Shown here piece by piece: positions 23,905-61,229 of a stretch of DNA of 64,000 bases. Under the pieces are notes generated by a model. The model made no database searches. It was not told where the DNA came from and was given only the letters and a program-made list of their open reading frames with translations. Both the position numbers and the translations under genes were made by a program. Each line of letters starts with the position of its first letter. The stretch's first letter is position 1. Origin of the DNA: Actinostola sp. cb2023 (lineage: Eukaryota; Cnidaria; Anthozoa; Actiniaria; Actinostolidae); assembly GCA_033675265.1 (NCBI GenBank), contig JAUJYZ010001070.1:143140-207139 (forward strand). Reading direction: 5' to 3'.

Positions 23905-24117
23905 GTCAAAAGAAAATGAGTTTATGGTTTTCCTTGTCTAGAACTAATTAAGAAATGAAAATGGAATAAACCCCGCAGATATTCCGGCTATAACTTGATT
24001 CTTAATCAATAAAGATAGAAAATAAATAAGAAATTAAAATAGAGAAGTGAAGAGATGAGAGAAGACAAACGAGAATTCGAATGAAAGAAGAAATCGATAA
24101 ATGTTTTTCAGTGTTCA

Positions 24118-24184
24118 ACAGTGAAAATAAAGTTTATTATTATTATTACTATTATTATTATTTATTATTATTATTATTATTATA
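24118..24184. repeat. (TTA)n microsatellite
   Basis: TTA triplets with a few interruptions, preceded by AATAAAG. Confidence 0.9.
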
Positions 24185-24310
24185 AATCACACAAATTAGC
24201 AGCAAATCTTCTGTATCCTCTATGAACAAAACAGACAGAAAAAACGAGAGAAAAGAGAAGAAAAAGAAAGTAAACGAAAATAAATATATGATCCTGCATA
24301 TCATTAAGCC

Positions 24311-24518
24311 GAATCTACACGAGCAAATTTTCCTTGACAAGTTTTCCTTGACAAGGAAGACTTGCTCGTGTAGACGACAACAACATCACCAATTTTTTCT
24401 TGTCAAGGAAAACTTACTCGTGTAGATGACAAAAAATTGGCGATGTTTTTGTCGTCTACACGAGCAAGTCTTCCTTGTCAAGGAAAACTTATCAAGGAAA
24501 ACTCGTTCGTGTAGATGC
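24311..24518. mobile_element. Multi-arm hairpin element
   Basis: Repeated direct and inverted copies of TTTTCCTTGACAAG and CTCGTGTAGA, outer ends GAATCTACACGAGC and its inverted form. At least two stem-loops can form. Confidence 0.85.
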
Positions 24519-25226
24519 GTCTTACCTCACACATTTTAATTACATTGACACTATATTGTTTCGCTCTCAATTAGAGTTTCCTAGTTTAATTTGCTATTGT
24601 TTGAAATGGTGTCAACACAGGTGGAGAGCAACTAGAATTTCTAGAGCAACTAATATTTCTAGAATCCCCATTGCGAGCCAATACAAAGAAAAGAGGGCTT
24701 ATAGGAAACGAGGCGGCGCCAAACAAGCTTGATACCACTGGTGTCGACCACAACGAGAGGTAGTTAGAGGATATAGAAACTATTGTTAAATTTGAAAATA
24801 TTATCAACATATCTGGTGCCTCTACTTAGAAGCGACGGCTCACGGATTATCAATATTGAGTAGTTAAAATATACAGGTCATTCTGTTTCCAGAGGCAAAG
24901 CGCTGCAGTTCAAACAAAGCGTCCGCATTTCTACTTGCTGGCTTGGTTGTCATTTTGTGACATTTTCTTGAAGGGTGTCCGAGTTGTGATAATAACTTTT
25001 GCATATAAATTGCCTTTGAATAAATCGACGATGTTGAGTCGTTGGGAGTTTTTCCGTTTGTTTGTAGAGTGATTTGTCATATGACGTCTCAAATCGATAA
25101 ACGTTATCGCCAGAAGGATCAACATATCTATTGTATAGGGGCTAAACGCCAGTCCATAATCACTTCACCTGCATGCTATCGACGAGGGCTCTTCAACAAA
25201 CTCCAGAAACAGAAGAAAATAGGACG

Positions 25227-26351
25227 ATGGATGACCCCGAGAAGTGGATGAATAAAACGGACGGCAATTCAAGCTCTCTAAATCAAGGATTTGGTGGTTT
25301 TCCGTCTTACTATCGACAACCGATGGCCCTTAAAGTTACCAAGTTAACGTTGCAAGTAGTCATCGCCTTGGTTGGTGTGGTGGGTAACTTACTGGTCTGT
25401 ATCGTGATTACCAAACGTGCCAACATGAAGACAACTATGAACTTGTATTTGCGCAATCTTGCCATAGCTGATTTGGGTGTTCTCTTGGTGAACTTCCCCT
25501 TGTCGGCTATAGCGGAGCACGGCACCTCGGGATTCCCTTTTGGGAGGTTCTTTTGCCTGTACATCGCACCTGCCACCGAGATTTTCTATGGTGCGTCCAT
25601 TTGGTCCATCACAGTGATTGCCATCGAAAGATACAGAAATATCATCAGTCGCCGATCCTTCGCAAAACGAGCTGAGTCGTTCAAAAAAGTTACACTCAAG
25701 ATTCTTCTCATTTGGCTGATATCGTTCATAGTGGTGGCTGTACCTATGTATCCTATCATGTTATACGATGGAAAGCAGTGCTTCCCTGATTGGCCCGACT
25801 TTTATGGAGGGAATGCCATGTTAATATCGTACACTGTGGGCCTCATGATCTTTTGGTACCTCCTGCCACTCGCTGTCATTACATATACATATGTGAAGAT
25901 CTCAAGGCGACTCGTGGCGAGCAATCAGTTCCACAAAGGAATGCACGGTGACGATTTCTCCAAGAGCCAACTCATCAGAAACGAAGAAAGACAGCGTCTC
26001 AAGCAGAACAAGAAAGCACAGCGCATCTTGACACCGCTCGTGGTGGTATTCGCGGTGTCGATGTTTCCCCTGGCCCTCTTCCGTCTAACGCTGGCATTCT
26101 ACCCTCGTTTTCTTTTCCACGAGTTCTACGAGGTGTTGTTGAGTGTGTGCGCTCTGTTTGTTGTCGTAAATTCAGCGGCTGATCCTATTGTGTACTACAT
26201 CTCAAGCAAAGAGTTCCGTAAAGTACTTGAGGATTACCTGTGCAAGCGGAGAGACTCCTCGAGTGAGAGCAACGTGCCGGGGACAACTCATGTAGATAGC
26301 TTAGCTTCTAACACTATCAATACTGGAACGCTTGTACAAACAAAAATGTGA
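25227..26351 (+). CDS. Class A (rhodopsin-like) GPCR, probable peptide receptor; intronless
   Basis: 374 aa from ATG 25227 (an in-frame ATG at 25173 would add 18 residues; the nearer one is followed by NKT and NSS glycosylation sites as expected for an outside N-terminus). Seven hydrophobic helices are visible: GNLLV in TM1, LAIADL in TM2, ERY (variant of DRY) after TM3, FAVSMFP in TM6 instead of the usual CWxP, and DPIVYY in TM7. Cysteines before TM3 (FFCLY) and in the second outer loop (KQCFP) can form the conserved disulfide. A cysteine after helix 8 (YLCKR) may be palmitoylated. The ligand is unknown; overall layout resembles neuropeptide-type receptors. One uninterrupted exon, common for invertebrate GPCR expansions. 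Confidence 0.93.
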   Translation: MDDPEKWMNKTDGNSSSLNQGFGGFPSYYRQPMALKVTKLTLQVVIALVGVVGNLLVCIVITKRANMKTTMNLYLRNLAIADLGVLLVNFPLSAIAEHGTSGFPFGRFFCLYIAPATEIFYGASIWSITVIAIERYRNIISRRSFAKRAESFKKVTLKILLIWLISFIVVAVPMYPIMLYDGKQCFPDWPDFYGGNAMLISYTVGLMIFWYLLPLAVITYTYVKISRRLVASNQFHKGMHGDDFSKSQLIRNEERQRLKQNKKAQRILTPLVVVFAVSMFPLALFRLTLAFYPRFLFHEFYEVLLSVCALFVVVNSAADPIVYYISSKEFRKVLEDYLCKRRDSSSESNVPGTTHVDSLASNTINTGTLVQTKM

Positions 26352-28707
26352 ACACACGAGTGGGATGATGATCGATGTGAGCTTTGATTTAGTCGTGAAC
26401 ACTCAGGGAAATGCGCAGAGATGTCACTGCAAGTATACCGCTAGGCCTGTTTGCTTCGCAAGTGACAGGAAAATGCATGAACAGTTGTGCAAACAACCTA
26501 GTGATCGAAAAAGATCATTCGAAGCTTAACTGTCCGTGCAATTAATCGAACGTTGTCACGGTTAAGTGCCAAAAGTGACTGGTGAAAACCGTCTAGATAG
26601 CCTAGCGGGGACACTATACATCTACAGTTGGACAAACAAACTTGCAAATGAAAGTTGAAGCTGAAATGTCCAAGAGATTAATGAGAGAAAGCTGGACAAA
26701 GACGATGCACTAAACGTGGTATACCAAACTCACAAAAATCATTAAGCAAAATGAATAACGTGTGAAACGAAAAATTAAAAATAAATTAAGGTGAAAAACT
26801 ATGATTTTCACGTGTATTCTCCGAGTTGCATTAGACGGATGTCCATGTACTGATAAAGACTAGTAGACTTTAAAAGCAGAGAAGGAATCCTTAATTATTA
26901 CACTGATTTTGACAGTATCTTAGTATTAAATGTTATCTAGCATCACAACCGTTGATCGTGTTTTATCTTTTCGATAATGACTAGAGAATAAATGGAGTGA
27001 TTGATCGAAGAAATGAAATGAATGATCGAATAAAAGGAAAGAATGATCGAATATTAAAATGGAACGAATGATCGAATAAAAGGAACGAATGATCGAATAA
27101 ATGGAACGAATGACCAAACAAAAGGAACGAATCGAATAAATGGAACGATTGATCGAATAAAAGGAACGAATGATTGAATAAATGGAAAGAATGATCGAAT
27201 AAATGCAACGAATGACAAAATAAAACGAACGAATCGAATAAATGGAACGAATGATCGAATAAATGGAACGAATGATCGAATAAATGGAACGAATGATCGA
27301 ATAAATGGAACGAATGATCGAATAAATGGAACGAATGATCAAATAAATGGAACAAATGATCGAATAAATGGAACGAATGATCGAATAAATGGAACGAATG
27401 ATCAAATAAATGGAACGAATGATCGAATAAATGGAACGAATGATCGAATAAAAGGAACGAATGATCGAATAAAAGGAACGAATGATCAAATAAATGGAAC
27501 GATGACCAAATAAAAGGAACGAATCGAATAAATGGAACGAATGATCAAATAAATGGAACGAATGATCGAATAAATGGAACGAATGATCGAATAATTTACC
27601 AGTCTACTATTGAGATTCTACTATTGTCAACAACGAGACATCGTTTTGAAAATCGCAAGAATGAAATTGTATTTTATTTCATTTTCACACGACGAATTAA
27701 TCAATAAAAAAACTTTCATTAAATCTACAAAACATTCATTTTGGAAGTGTTTTCACAGTAAATCTCTAAATGCTTCCAATATGGCATCAACAAACACGAG
27801 AAACGGACTTTTGGCAAATAAATATGACAATCGGAAGACAACGTCTATGCTGTTGTTGGATATTCATTAAACACGTATTCCCAAGAAACTCCATTTTCAC
27901 AGAATCAAATGATGAACCAATAAATTCCGCGCCCCATCTGTTCAGCCTAATCCACTTTCTCACACAAATGAGCCCCATAATACAACCTCCCGCTTCATCA
28001 AAAATTAAACGACTTTATTAAGTGGACCCGCTCTCAAAGAACCCCGAAAAGATGTTTGGTCGTTGTATCAATGTTTGAGAAATAAAAAGATAAAAAGATT
28101 GTCGGCCGCCGTGGCATCCTGGAAACACGCAGATTTGAACCGCACGGAAAGAAACAATGTCGCTTTATAATTACGAGAAATGAAATCTTTAATATCCTGA
28201 GAGGATCAGTTGCGGAAGTCATTAAGGGATGTCTGCAAGGAAAGTCGAATCGCATCACTGTGCGAGACCTTGCGAAAAACCCGACCAGGCACGGTCGTGT
28301 GCTCCCATGGCCTTCAGCTACTCGTAACAACTGTATGTACACAGGGTGCAAATAATAGCGTTTGTCAGGTTTTTCTTGAACGTTGGATAGCGGGGTGTAT
28401 AAGCCCCACACCCTGAATAGGCCGCTAGAGTAATGAATTGTGTCGAATTCACTTCATGATTTAATAATTTCCGACTAAAAGTGTGAACTACGGTGACTCA
28501 TAATTAAATGAAACTGAAAACAAGAGTTAATAAGAGCAGATGGAAGTGTGCGATTCTGTGTTCTCATTTCGATTTCCATGCATCGTTCATATTACTTGTA
28601 GTAATACTACAACGTCAAAAAAAAAAAAAAAAATTCTAGCTAAAGCGGTAGTACGTCGTTCATACTTGTAGCTAAGCAGTGCAGTAGTAGTGATTAGAAC
28701 ATTTTGG
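26352..28707. other. Intergenic region between GPCR and BAG6 (convergent)
   Basis: Contains the GPCR 3' flank, a 21-bp minisatellite and AT-rich DNA. On the minus strand ATTAAA at 28460-28465 is a possible BAG6 polyadenylation signal. No convincing gene. Confidence 0.65.
26985..27596. repeat. 21-bp minisatellite
   Basis: Nearly 30 copies of a unit like GAACGAATGATCGAATAAATG, with variants ending AAAAG. The minus strand reads as an Arg-Ser-Ile/Phe-Tyr artefact ORF. Confidence 0.96.
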
Positions 28708-54153
<25,446 letters not shown>

Positions 54154-54476
54154 TGTATTCAATATACAATATTCTATCTATATATACTAAATATTATCGC
54201 TTAAACTGCTAATATACGAAACTAAAGGGACAAAAAGACGAAGCAAATTCAGATTAAAGATTCAAACTTGTGAAATACTACGAAAACCTCCGACGGCGCG
54301 CGGTGGGGAGCTGGGGATGAGAGTAGCGCTCAGTCCCTCGCGTAGGAATTCAGACGCAAGGGCATGGGTGCTAGTAAACATGGCGGACCAAGGAAATCTA
54401 AATTGAGTGATATAATTTATTTCTATTTTGTATTATTTGGGGGTTTATAATGATGTATTTGTGAGGCAGTGGTGTC
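54154..54476. promoter_or_regulatory. Shared 5' region of BAG6 and FBXW5 (candidate bidirectional promoter)
   Basis: The start codons of two divergent genes are 323 bp apart. The region has a GC-richer patch (54289-54320, with CGGCGCGCGG) and no obvious TATA box beside it, which fits a housekeeping bidirectional promoter. Transcription starts are not visible. Confidence 0.55.
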
Positions 54477-57208
54477 ATGACTTGTACAGTGGGTATATTT
54501 AAGCAGACAGGGCTTGATCATTTCAATCGATGGCAAGATCTCCCAGATAGTCTATTTCTCCACGTCTTCGCGTTTCTCGCCCCAAAAGAAGTCCTTCTAG
54601 CCAGCAGAGTATGCAAGAAATGGTACAGAAATGCTAAAGACGAGCTCTTATGGAAAGGGCTCTTTGTGGAATACTTCACGGGCACAAGCTCTTGGAACAA
54701 GTGCTCTCAACTGGTACCTCCTTTGACAAGTTCGTGGCTATTGGAATTCCAACGTCTGTACTCTCAGACTCCAGCCATTGAGAGCCAAGTTCTTGAGGAG
54801 CATCAAGATGAAGTTTTACACGTTGCATTCTCTCACAACGGAAGGCTATTCGCCTCAAGTTCCAAGGACTGCCAGGCCATCGTGTGGGACATATCCAGTG
54901 GTGAAGCTCGCGTCAAACTGAAGCTGGACTTTCGAGAACACAGATGGGAGTACGTCCAGTTTTGTGAGTTTGCTAAAGACGATTCGTTGCTCTTGGTGTC
55001 TGGGATCAATGAACGCCGCAGACTTAACTTTATGGGTGAGTTTTAGAAAGAATTATGCGTCAGGTTCTGTGAGAGTTTTTCGCGGCATCGCGCATATTTT
55101 GCGCATGGCATTTTCACATTGAACAAGAAGAAAATTGTAACATTGTCCAATTTATCTTCAGCCTATTTTGCCGTTACTAACATATACATACTTTCAGTTT
55201 CGACCAGTAATACTTTCAATGTGAGGTTTATAAATATTAGTAGTTGAAGCTGAAAGTGTATTAACAAAATAAATAATAATTATGATGGCGATGATGGTAA
55301 TGCTGATAGTGAGAAAATATAATGATGATGATGATGACGCCGGATGTTGATAATGATGGTGACGATCACGTTGACCGCGATCCCTGATGACAGTTATGAT
55401 GACTGTGGTGTCTGAGGAAGCGGATTGACAACGGGGAGGATAATGATGTCAGATATCACGAGAACTGACCTACTTTCACTATCTTATGAACTCTTCACAC
55501 GCGGGGTGGCAACGTTTTTCTACGAAACAAATCAGTTCGTTTTATGTGGGATGAGAGACAGACAAAGAGCAAATACTGCGCAAATACCTATAAATCTAGC
55601 GTTGTCACTAAATGACGGATTTCGGCTACGAAACATACCTTTCAACGTAGGTTTTGGCTGTTGTTGACGCCAGACTGCGAGAGCATTAGAGAGTTTTAAA
55701 AGCATCGCGTTTACACGAACGCCAAACGTCACATTGACTTTTGAATTTCGCTTTAAAAACGTCAAATAAACGGGGAGAAAAACCCCCAAATGAATAGCTA
55801 TGTTTTGTTAAGAACGAGAAAATGACCTCATTTACGTCTAAACGCGAAAAAATAAAGAGCAAACGCAGTAAAACCATGATCACGTATTTCTTTCTGCAGG
55901 TGAAATTATAATCTGTGCCATCGATGGAGAAGATGATGGAAACATCGTCCAAAATGTTATCAGCGAGCCGTACGACGTCTTTGGAGCGTGGCTGACAGGA
56001 ACGCACTACATTAGTGGGTCGTTTGAGTTCCGTGTCCCCTTCTACGATTCTTCAATATCAGAACTCTGGGCCAACTCCATATATGGAGGCATTCCCATTA
56101 GGCTCTGCCGTGTCATGAACGAAAATGGGAGCTCGGTCCGAAATGTTCTTGTTGGAAAACCACGATTTTTGGATGACAATGAGTTATATCTTATTTTCAC
56201 TCATGGAATAGTCACGTACATTCCACACCAAATCGTTATCAAGAAAATCACTTTGTGTCAATCAGCCTCGAAAGAAATCAAAGTCCTTCCTGACAGCGAC
56301 GATATTCCTGGTGCAAATCAAGAAGCGAAACGAAGTGACTCGGACTTCGAAGAGGACGACGAAGACGTCGGATTCACGAAGCTTGATCACGTGATTGAGA
56401 CTCACGCGCATATCATCGGGGTGGGGCTGTCTCCCGAGGAAGACCTGTTGTACGTGAATTGTCGTCCTTGGGTGAACAGGGGCAAGGAGGAAGTAACGCC
56501 TGCAAGAATGCACCTGAACGGTCACGAGGACCTGGAAATCTCAGACAGCATTCACACAAGAGTCTATAGCTTATCGACGATGAAATTTGTCAAAGAACAT
56601 GTTGGACATAAAGCATTTACTCCCAATGACAGATGCTTCTTTATCTTTCTGGATGTAGCGAACTTGCTTGTAGCTAGGTAAGTAATGGAGTTCCTTGTGT
56701 GACGGTCACACAACACTACCATTGATGCGTCACGCGCAGTCAGGCATAGTCCAGAACTGGACCCAACTTTTATTTATCGCTCTGTCTGAAGAAACGCGCG
56801 CAGAAAAAGAAATCTGGGTCGAGGACATAAAAGTGGGTCCCACTTTTCATAATCTTCGAAGATCTCTTGCTATAATTTTTTTTGACGCACGCCACTTTTA
56901 CTGTAAGATATAATTGTGAAAAGTGGGTCCAGAACTGAACTACGCAGGGACGGGTGCGTGCTTTGTGGTGATGGTGTAGGAAACCGTTTGTTTTATAAAT
57001 AATTATTTCTATGTCTTATAGTGGAGCCGAAGACGAGTGTGCGCATGTCTGGGACCGCCATTTTGGATTTAAAGTCGCGACCCTGGAAGGCCATCAAGAT
57101 GTTGTCAACTGCGTTGCCTTCAACCCACGTGACTCGGAAGTCCTCGTTAGCGCGAGTGATGACCACACGCTGCGAGTCTGGAAGTCGAGAAGAAAGGCTG
57201 CTCGCTAA
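54477..57208 (+). CDS. FBXW5: F-box/WD repeat-containing protein 5, 3 exons
   Basis: Exons 54477-55035, 55900-56677 and 57022-57208 with phase-consistent GT/AG junctions; 507 aa versus ~566 in human. F-box at about residues 20-62 (LPDSLFLHVFAFL...CKKWY...LLWKGLF), then WD40 units: ASSSKDCQAIVWD, SEPYDVFGAWLTGTHYISG, HAHIIGVGLSPEEDLLYVN, FTPNDRCFFIFLDVA, SGAEDECAHVWDRH and SASDDHTLRVWKS. FBXW5 is a substrate receptor of SCF and CUL4-DDB1 ubiquitin ligases (centrosome and actin regulators in mammals). The acidic linker (SDSDFEEDDEDVG) sits where human FBXW5 has a longer insert. The start ATG is the first in frame and precedes the F-box by about 20 residues. Confidence 0.95.
55036..55899. other. 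FBXW5 intron 1
   Basis: 864 bp with a short GAT-rich stretch near 55280-55400; no embedded exon or element recognised. Confidence 0.8.
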
Positions 57209-57251
57209 ATCAACAATAGATACAGTGTTTTATTCGTCGAAACAATGACAC

Positions 57252-57255
<4 letters not shown>

Positions 57256-57336
<81 letters not shown>
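57256..57336. repeat. (TC)n microsatellite in the FBXW5 3' region
   Basis: About 40 TC dinucleotides starting 47 bp after the FBXW5 stop codon. Confidence 0.97.
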
Positions 57337-57495
57337 ATTAGCGGGATACCCTCGGGACCACATTGCACTGTCCCTAGGGAGGTGTCTACTTTAGAGAGCT
57401 AAGGAGAAGTTATTATTATACAGTCATTTGCAAAACTTCTGGCCGCCACGGTATATCAATATATCAATATATCGGGTGCATCACTAATACTATTA

Positions 57496-57501
57496 AATAA
57501 A
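57496..57501 (+). terminator. Candidate FBXW5 polyadenylation signal AATAAA
   Basis: Canonical hexamer about 290 bp after the FBXW5 stop, the first one downstream. Confidence 0.45.
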
Positions 57502-58064
57502 GCAAAATTTACAAACAACAAACGTAAGACTAAAATAAACATTATACTAAATATTTCTACCAACTTTGCTGGCGTTAACCCGCTTTAAGGGAGTTTTTGA
57601 TTATTTAATTACCCATAATGCACCTGATATATTGATATACTGATACTTCGTAGCGGCCAGAATTTTTGCAATTGACTGTAATAGCTAGTAAGACAATGGA
57701 GCAGGACACCGACAAAGGTGTCTGTCTGTCATACGCAGCTAAGGTGTCCGGCTATTGAGAGTTGACAACGATTTTACTGCTGTTTTAAGCTTGTGAATTT
57801 GGTTGTTATGTGACCGCAAAGCATTATGGACTGTGGTTTTAGTATTTGATGAAGCACAATGCATTACGGACTGGAATGATGCAAGAGAAAGAATTTGAAA
57901 ATGCTGTATTGCTGGTTTGCAATCATTCCCTCGAGATTTAAAGTATTATTACGCAGCGTCCATGTTGGTGGTACAAACAAGAGAAGCTAATGAGCAATGC
58001 TTTGTTATCGGGATCCAACATGGCCGCCAAGACGTCACGTGGCAAACCAGCAGTACACATAGTA

Positions 58065-59470
58065 GTTTCAGTAACATGTATACATTTTGTCTGCGCATGC
58101 GTTAGGATTCAGATTTCAAAGTACCTATTTGCATATTTCGATACTTCAGCTTTTGTCATTCAGTATGCCAACGATGTGCCAACCAGAGATCGATTGGCTG
58201 TTGAAACAAAACGTGTGAAAAGCTTTTGTGGAAATGGTTGGCACATTTACATCACAATGTTAATGTTTGTAAACATGAAGTATCGCTATTGTTTTGCCAA
58301 GTGCACTGCTGTGGACGCCTTTAGTGAGCGATCTTCGTCTCTAGAATGAAGTTTAAGAAAATCATTGAAAGGAAATCAATAGTCCGCCTACTTTTGTGGT
58401 GCTGTGGATATTTTTTCCGTATAAGGGAACAAATCCGCCAAAACACGGCAACCGATTCCTACGAAGAAGTCGGGTGAATGAGTGATACTTGGACACTTCA
58501 AATCCACCGCAAAGCAAGAGGGACAATTTTTCAACTCCAACAAACAAGACCTTACGAAACTAGCATGAGTGAAGCAATAAATCACGGAAGAAAATTGCTG
58601 GGGGGTGAGCTACTAAGAAAGGTTTTCTTATAATTTAGTTTGACACGTCACCAATTCAGATAAACGATTCGCAAACACAATGCTGAATAAAATCTCAATG
58701 TGAATCAAACTTATATCAAACGGTTTACAGCTGATTCTAAGAAGTCCAAAAAAATGAAGAATTAAGCTATCCTTTACAATAAACTTCAACACATAGAGTG
58801 TTTGTAATATGGTATACACCAGCGATGAAAATCAGTCATAATCATAACAAATAGAGTGTACTGATACCATAGTACCTAAATAATACGATCTCACATTGAG
58901 GGACAATTTTTCTGCTTAAAATAAGTTCTCGAATGCAAAGAATAAGCTTAGAAGAAGTCAATGTGTGCTATTTTCGGCTGGGGGGGCGAGTTAATAAGTA
59001 TTGTTCTTTAGGTAGGAATGTTAGGAAAATACTTGCAAAAATGATAAATACCCAAGTGAACCGAGCAAAATACTTTGAGAATACTGAATGTACAGAACTC
59101 AAATTCACAGAATGTGACCTTCAATGTGTCAGTACTAACTTTCACTGTGAGGTGTCTCTTGAAATCATCTTCGATGAGAATAAACCCAAAGGACAATGTA
59201 GCTGGTTTTAGGATAATTCCTTGTTTCGGCGGATTTTGTTCCTTGATATTTTATCATCTACGACCTTTATTCGGAAAAAAATCATCTACAGCAAAACAAA
59301 AGTAGGCAGACTATTGATTTCCTTTCAAATTCTTTCTTGAACATCATTCTAGAGACGAAGATCGCTCACTAAATCTCCCACCGCAGTGCAATTTGCAAAG
59401 AAAATGGCGGCAAATCACTTTCAAATCTGAATTCTAACGCATGCGCAGACAAAATGTATACATGTTAGTT
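58065..59470. mobile_element. Large foldback element (~1.4 kb)
   Basis: Inverted arms share AACATGTATACATTTTGTCT, GTGAGCGATCTTCGTCTCTA and ATTTCCTTTCAA between 58065-58450 and 59220-59470. The inner 58450-59220 region has small ORFs only. Boundaries are approximate. Confidence 0.8.
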
Positions 59471-59940
59471 TCAGTAAAATACAAGAATATTATTTAAACA
59501 GTGTTTAATTGATTAACCAAATAAGTATCGATATGGGTATTTACAACAGCCTGATATTCATAGCATTCATTGCCCTCTCGCGGAATGCGCTCGCGGGATG
59601 CGCCCGCGGGATTGCCGTGGTATGATAAATGACCATATTTGGCTGTAATTATGCAAAGAGTAGATAACACTAAGCTGATGGTTGTCTGTCCGTCTATCTG
59701 TCTGTCTGTATTGTGATTCATTTGATAAAGAATTTACAGCACTATCAACTCTTGCATGCAGGTGTATAAATAATGATTGAAAACTAATAAATTCGTAAGA
59801 ATAGAATTCAAATCTGCAAAAGTGGTCGCTCCAACTAGTTGGTCGGCACCTTGTAGGGGTCGTTGTTGAGAGGTTCGGCAATAAGGATTGAGCTTGCGCC
59901 GTAACCATGGCGACTCATCTTTGCTAGACATGCTTATAAG

Positions 59941-60085
59941 TAGAGTGCAAACCATATGTCCGTGAAATAGTACTATTACTAAATAGTACTAAATAGTGTT
60001 ATCTCTATTGTTTTCTATTGTTCCATTGGTGCTATTTAGTACTAATTAGTTAGTACTGTTTCACGGACATATGGTTTGCACTCTA
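59941..60085. mobile_element. TA-flanked MITE, 145 bp
   Basis: TAGAGTGCAAACCATATGTC at 59941 and its inverse ending at 60085; inner tract of AAATAGTACT repeats. Confidence 0.92.
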
Positions 60086-60544
60086 TGTAATGTTTTATAG
60101 TGTATACATCAATGCATGCTGATGTATATTTTAACCGTTACCTCAATACCGGGGGGATCCGGGTACTCCCGTATACATTTGGTATACGGGTATGTGTCGG
60201 ACTTTCGAGCCTTCCGCGATCATAACAAATTCGACATTTAAATAAAGCTCCGGGGGGACATCCCACCGTAAATGATGGTGACATCCCGCGGGCCTCAATT
60301 CCATACGATATCGATAATACATTAATATATGGTTATATAATCATCTCAGAATAGCTGTAAAGACTAGTGTTATTTTCATGCTAAATATATGATTATCTTA
60401 ATGATTAATAAAACAAAGCTTGTTTCTCTAGAACTTTGTATCGTTTATAAGTCCGATCCTTTATACTTGAAATTAGACCCTTGAATGATGCCATTGGGGG
60501 CACATATATTACGAACTGTGCAACTCAGTTCTGTACTAACAAAT

Positions 60545-60905
60545 GTGTTAGTTAGTTGGTTGTCTGTCTGATTACCTGCCTGACTGCCTGTCTGTTTGTC
60601 TATTTGCCTCAGTGTCCGCCTGCCTACCTGTCTGTATATCGACGTCTGCCTGTTTGAGTTTTTATCTGGCTCTGTCTATCGACATCTATCTGTCTGCCTG
60701 TCTGTCTGTCTCTGTCTATCTGCTTGCCTGTGTGTCTGTCTATCTGTCTCTGTTCAGTGGTCTGTCTATCTATCTGTTTGTTTGTCTGCCTGTCTATCTG
60801 TCTATCTGTCTGCCTGTCTATTTGTCCATTTGCCTGTCCGTCTGCCTACCTGTCTGTATATCTGCCTGCCTGTGTGTCTGTCTATCTGTCTCTGTTTTTC
60901 ACTGC
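60545..60905. repeat. TGTC/TGCC-based microsatellite
   Basis: Imperfect CTGT, CTGC and CTAT tetramers. Confidence 0.93.
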
Positions 60906-61080
60906 CGCGGATACATGATTCGGCAATAATTCTCCCATGCTATGATGCATGCTCTAGTCCCTATTAACCAGTTGGCACGTTAATATAATTAAATAGGCAA
61001 TACTGTACGCAGCACTGTAATCAGACAGTTCTACATGCATAGTTACGATGTATATCTGTACTTTGTGTTACTTGGCGCAA

Positions 61081-61227
61081 TAGAGTCGTTTTGAGTGGGA
61101 AACCTACGGTACCGTGACACTCAAATGGCTTCCTTTCTGAGCCAATCAAAAAGCGTGCAGATGCATCTTAAACTCTTTCAATACGGCGCGGTGCGGTAAC
61201 TTTCCCACTCATACGACAACGACTCTA
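61081..61227. mobile_element. TA-flanked MITE ending 2 bp past a stop codon
   Basis: TAGAGTCGTTTTGAGTGGG to its inverse ending ACGACTCTA; same family as 13443, 39966 and 44138. The minus-strand stop codon of the next gene is at 61230-61232. Confidence 0.9.
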
Positions 61228-61229
61228 AC

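Larger units (their letters stand above)
21920..25226. other. Intergenic region between mucin and GPCR genes
   Basis: No gene seen in over 3 kb. It contains a hairpin, a 275-bp palindrome, a 701-bp TTAA-flanked element, TTA repeats and a complex hairpin cluster, all listed separately. The 22520-23200 stretch has only a short inverted copy of CTCGTGGATTA near 22555-22592. Confidence 0.7.
57502..61229. other. Intergenic region between FBXW5 and the Ser-rich gene
   Basis: No gene recognised. It contains a 1.4-kb foldback, a 145-bp TA-flanked MITE, a TGTC/TGCC repeat and a MITE at the 3' end of the Ser-rich gene. The 60090-60540 stretch holds nothing I recognise. Confidence 0.65.

Noticed and set aside
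26926..27489. Minus-strand ORFs of RSIYSII and HSFHLFD repeats
   Set aside because: Translation of a 21-bp minisatellite in several frames, no other coding signal.
28034..28411. 125-codon minus-strand ORF downstream of BAG6
   Set aside because: No domain or splice context; it lies in the likely BAG6 3' region and may be chance.
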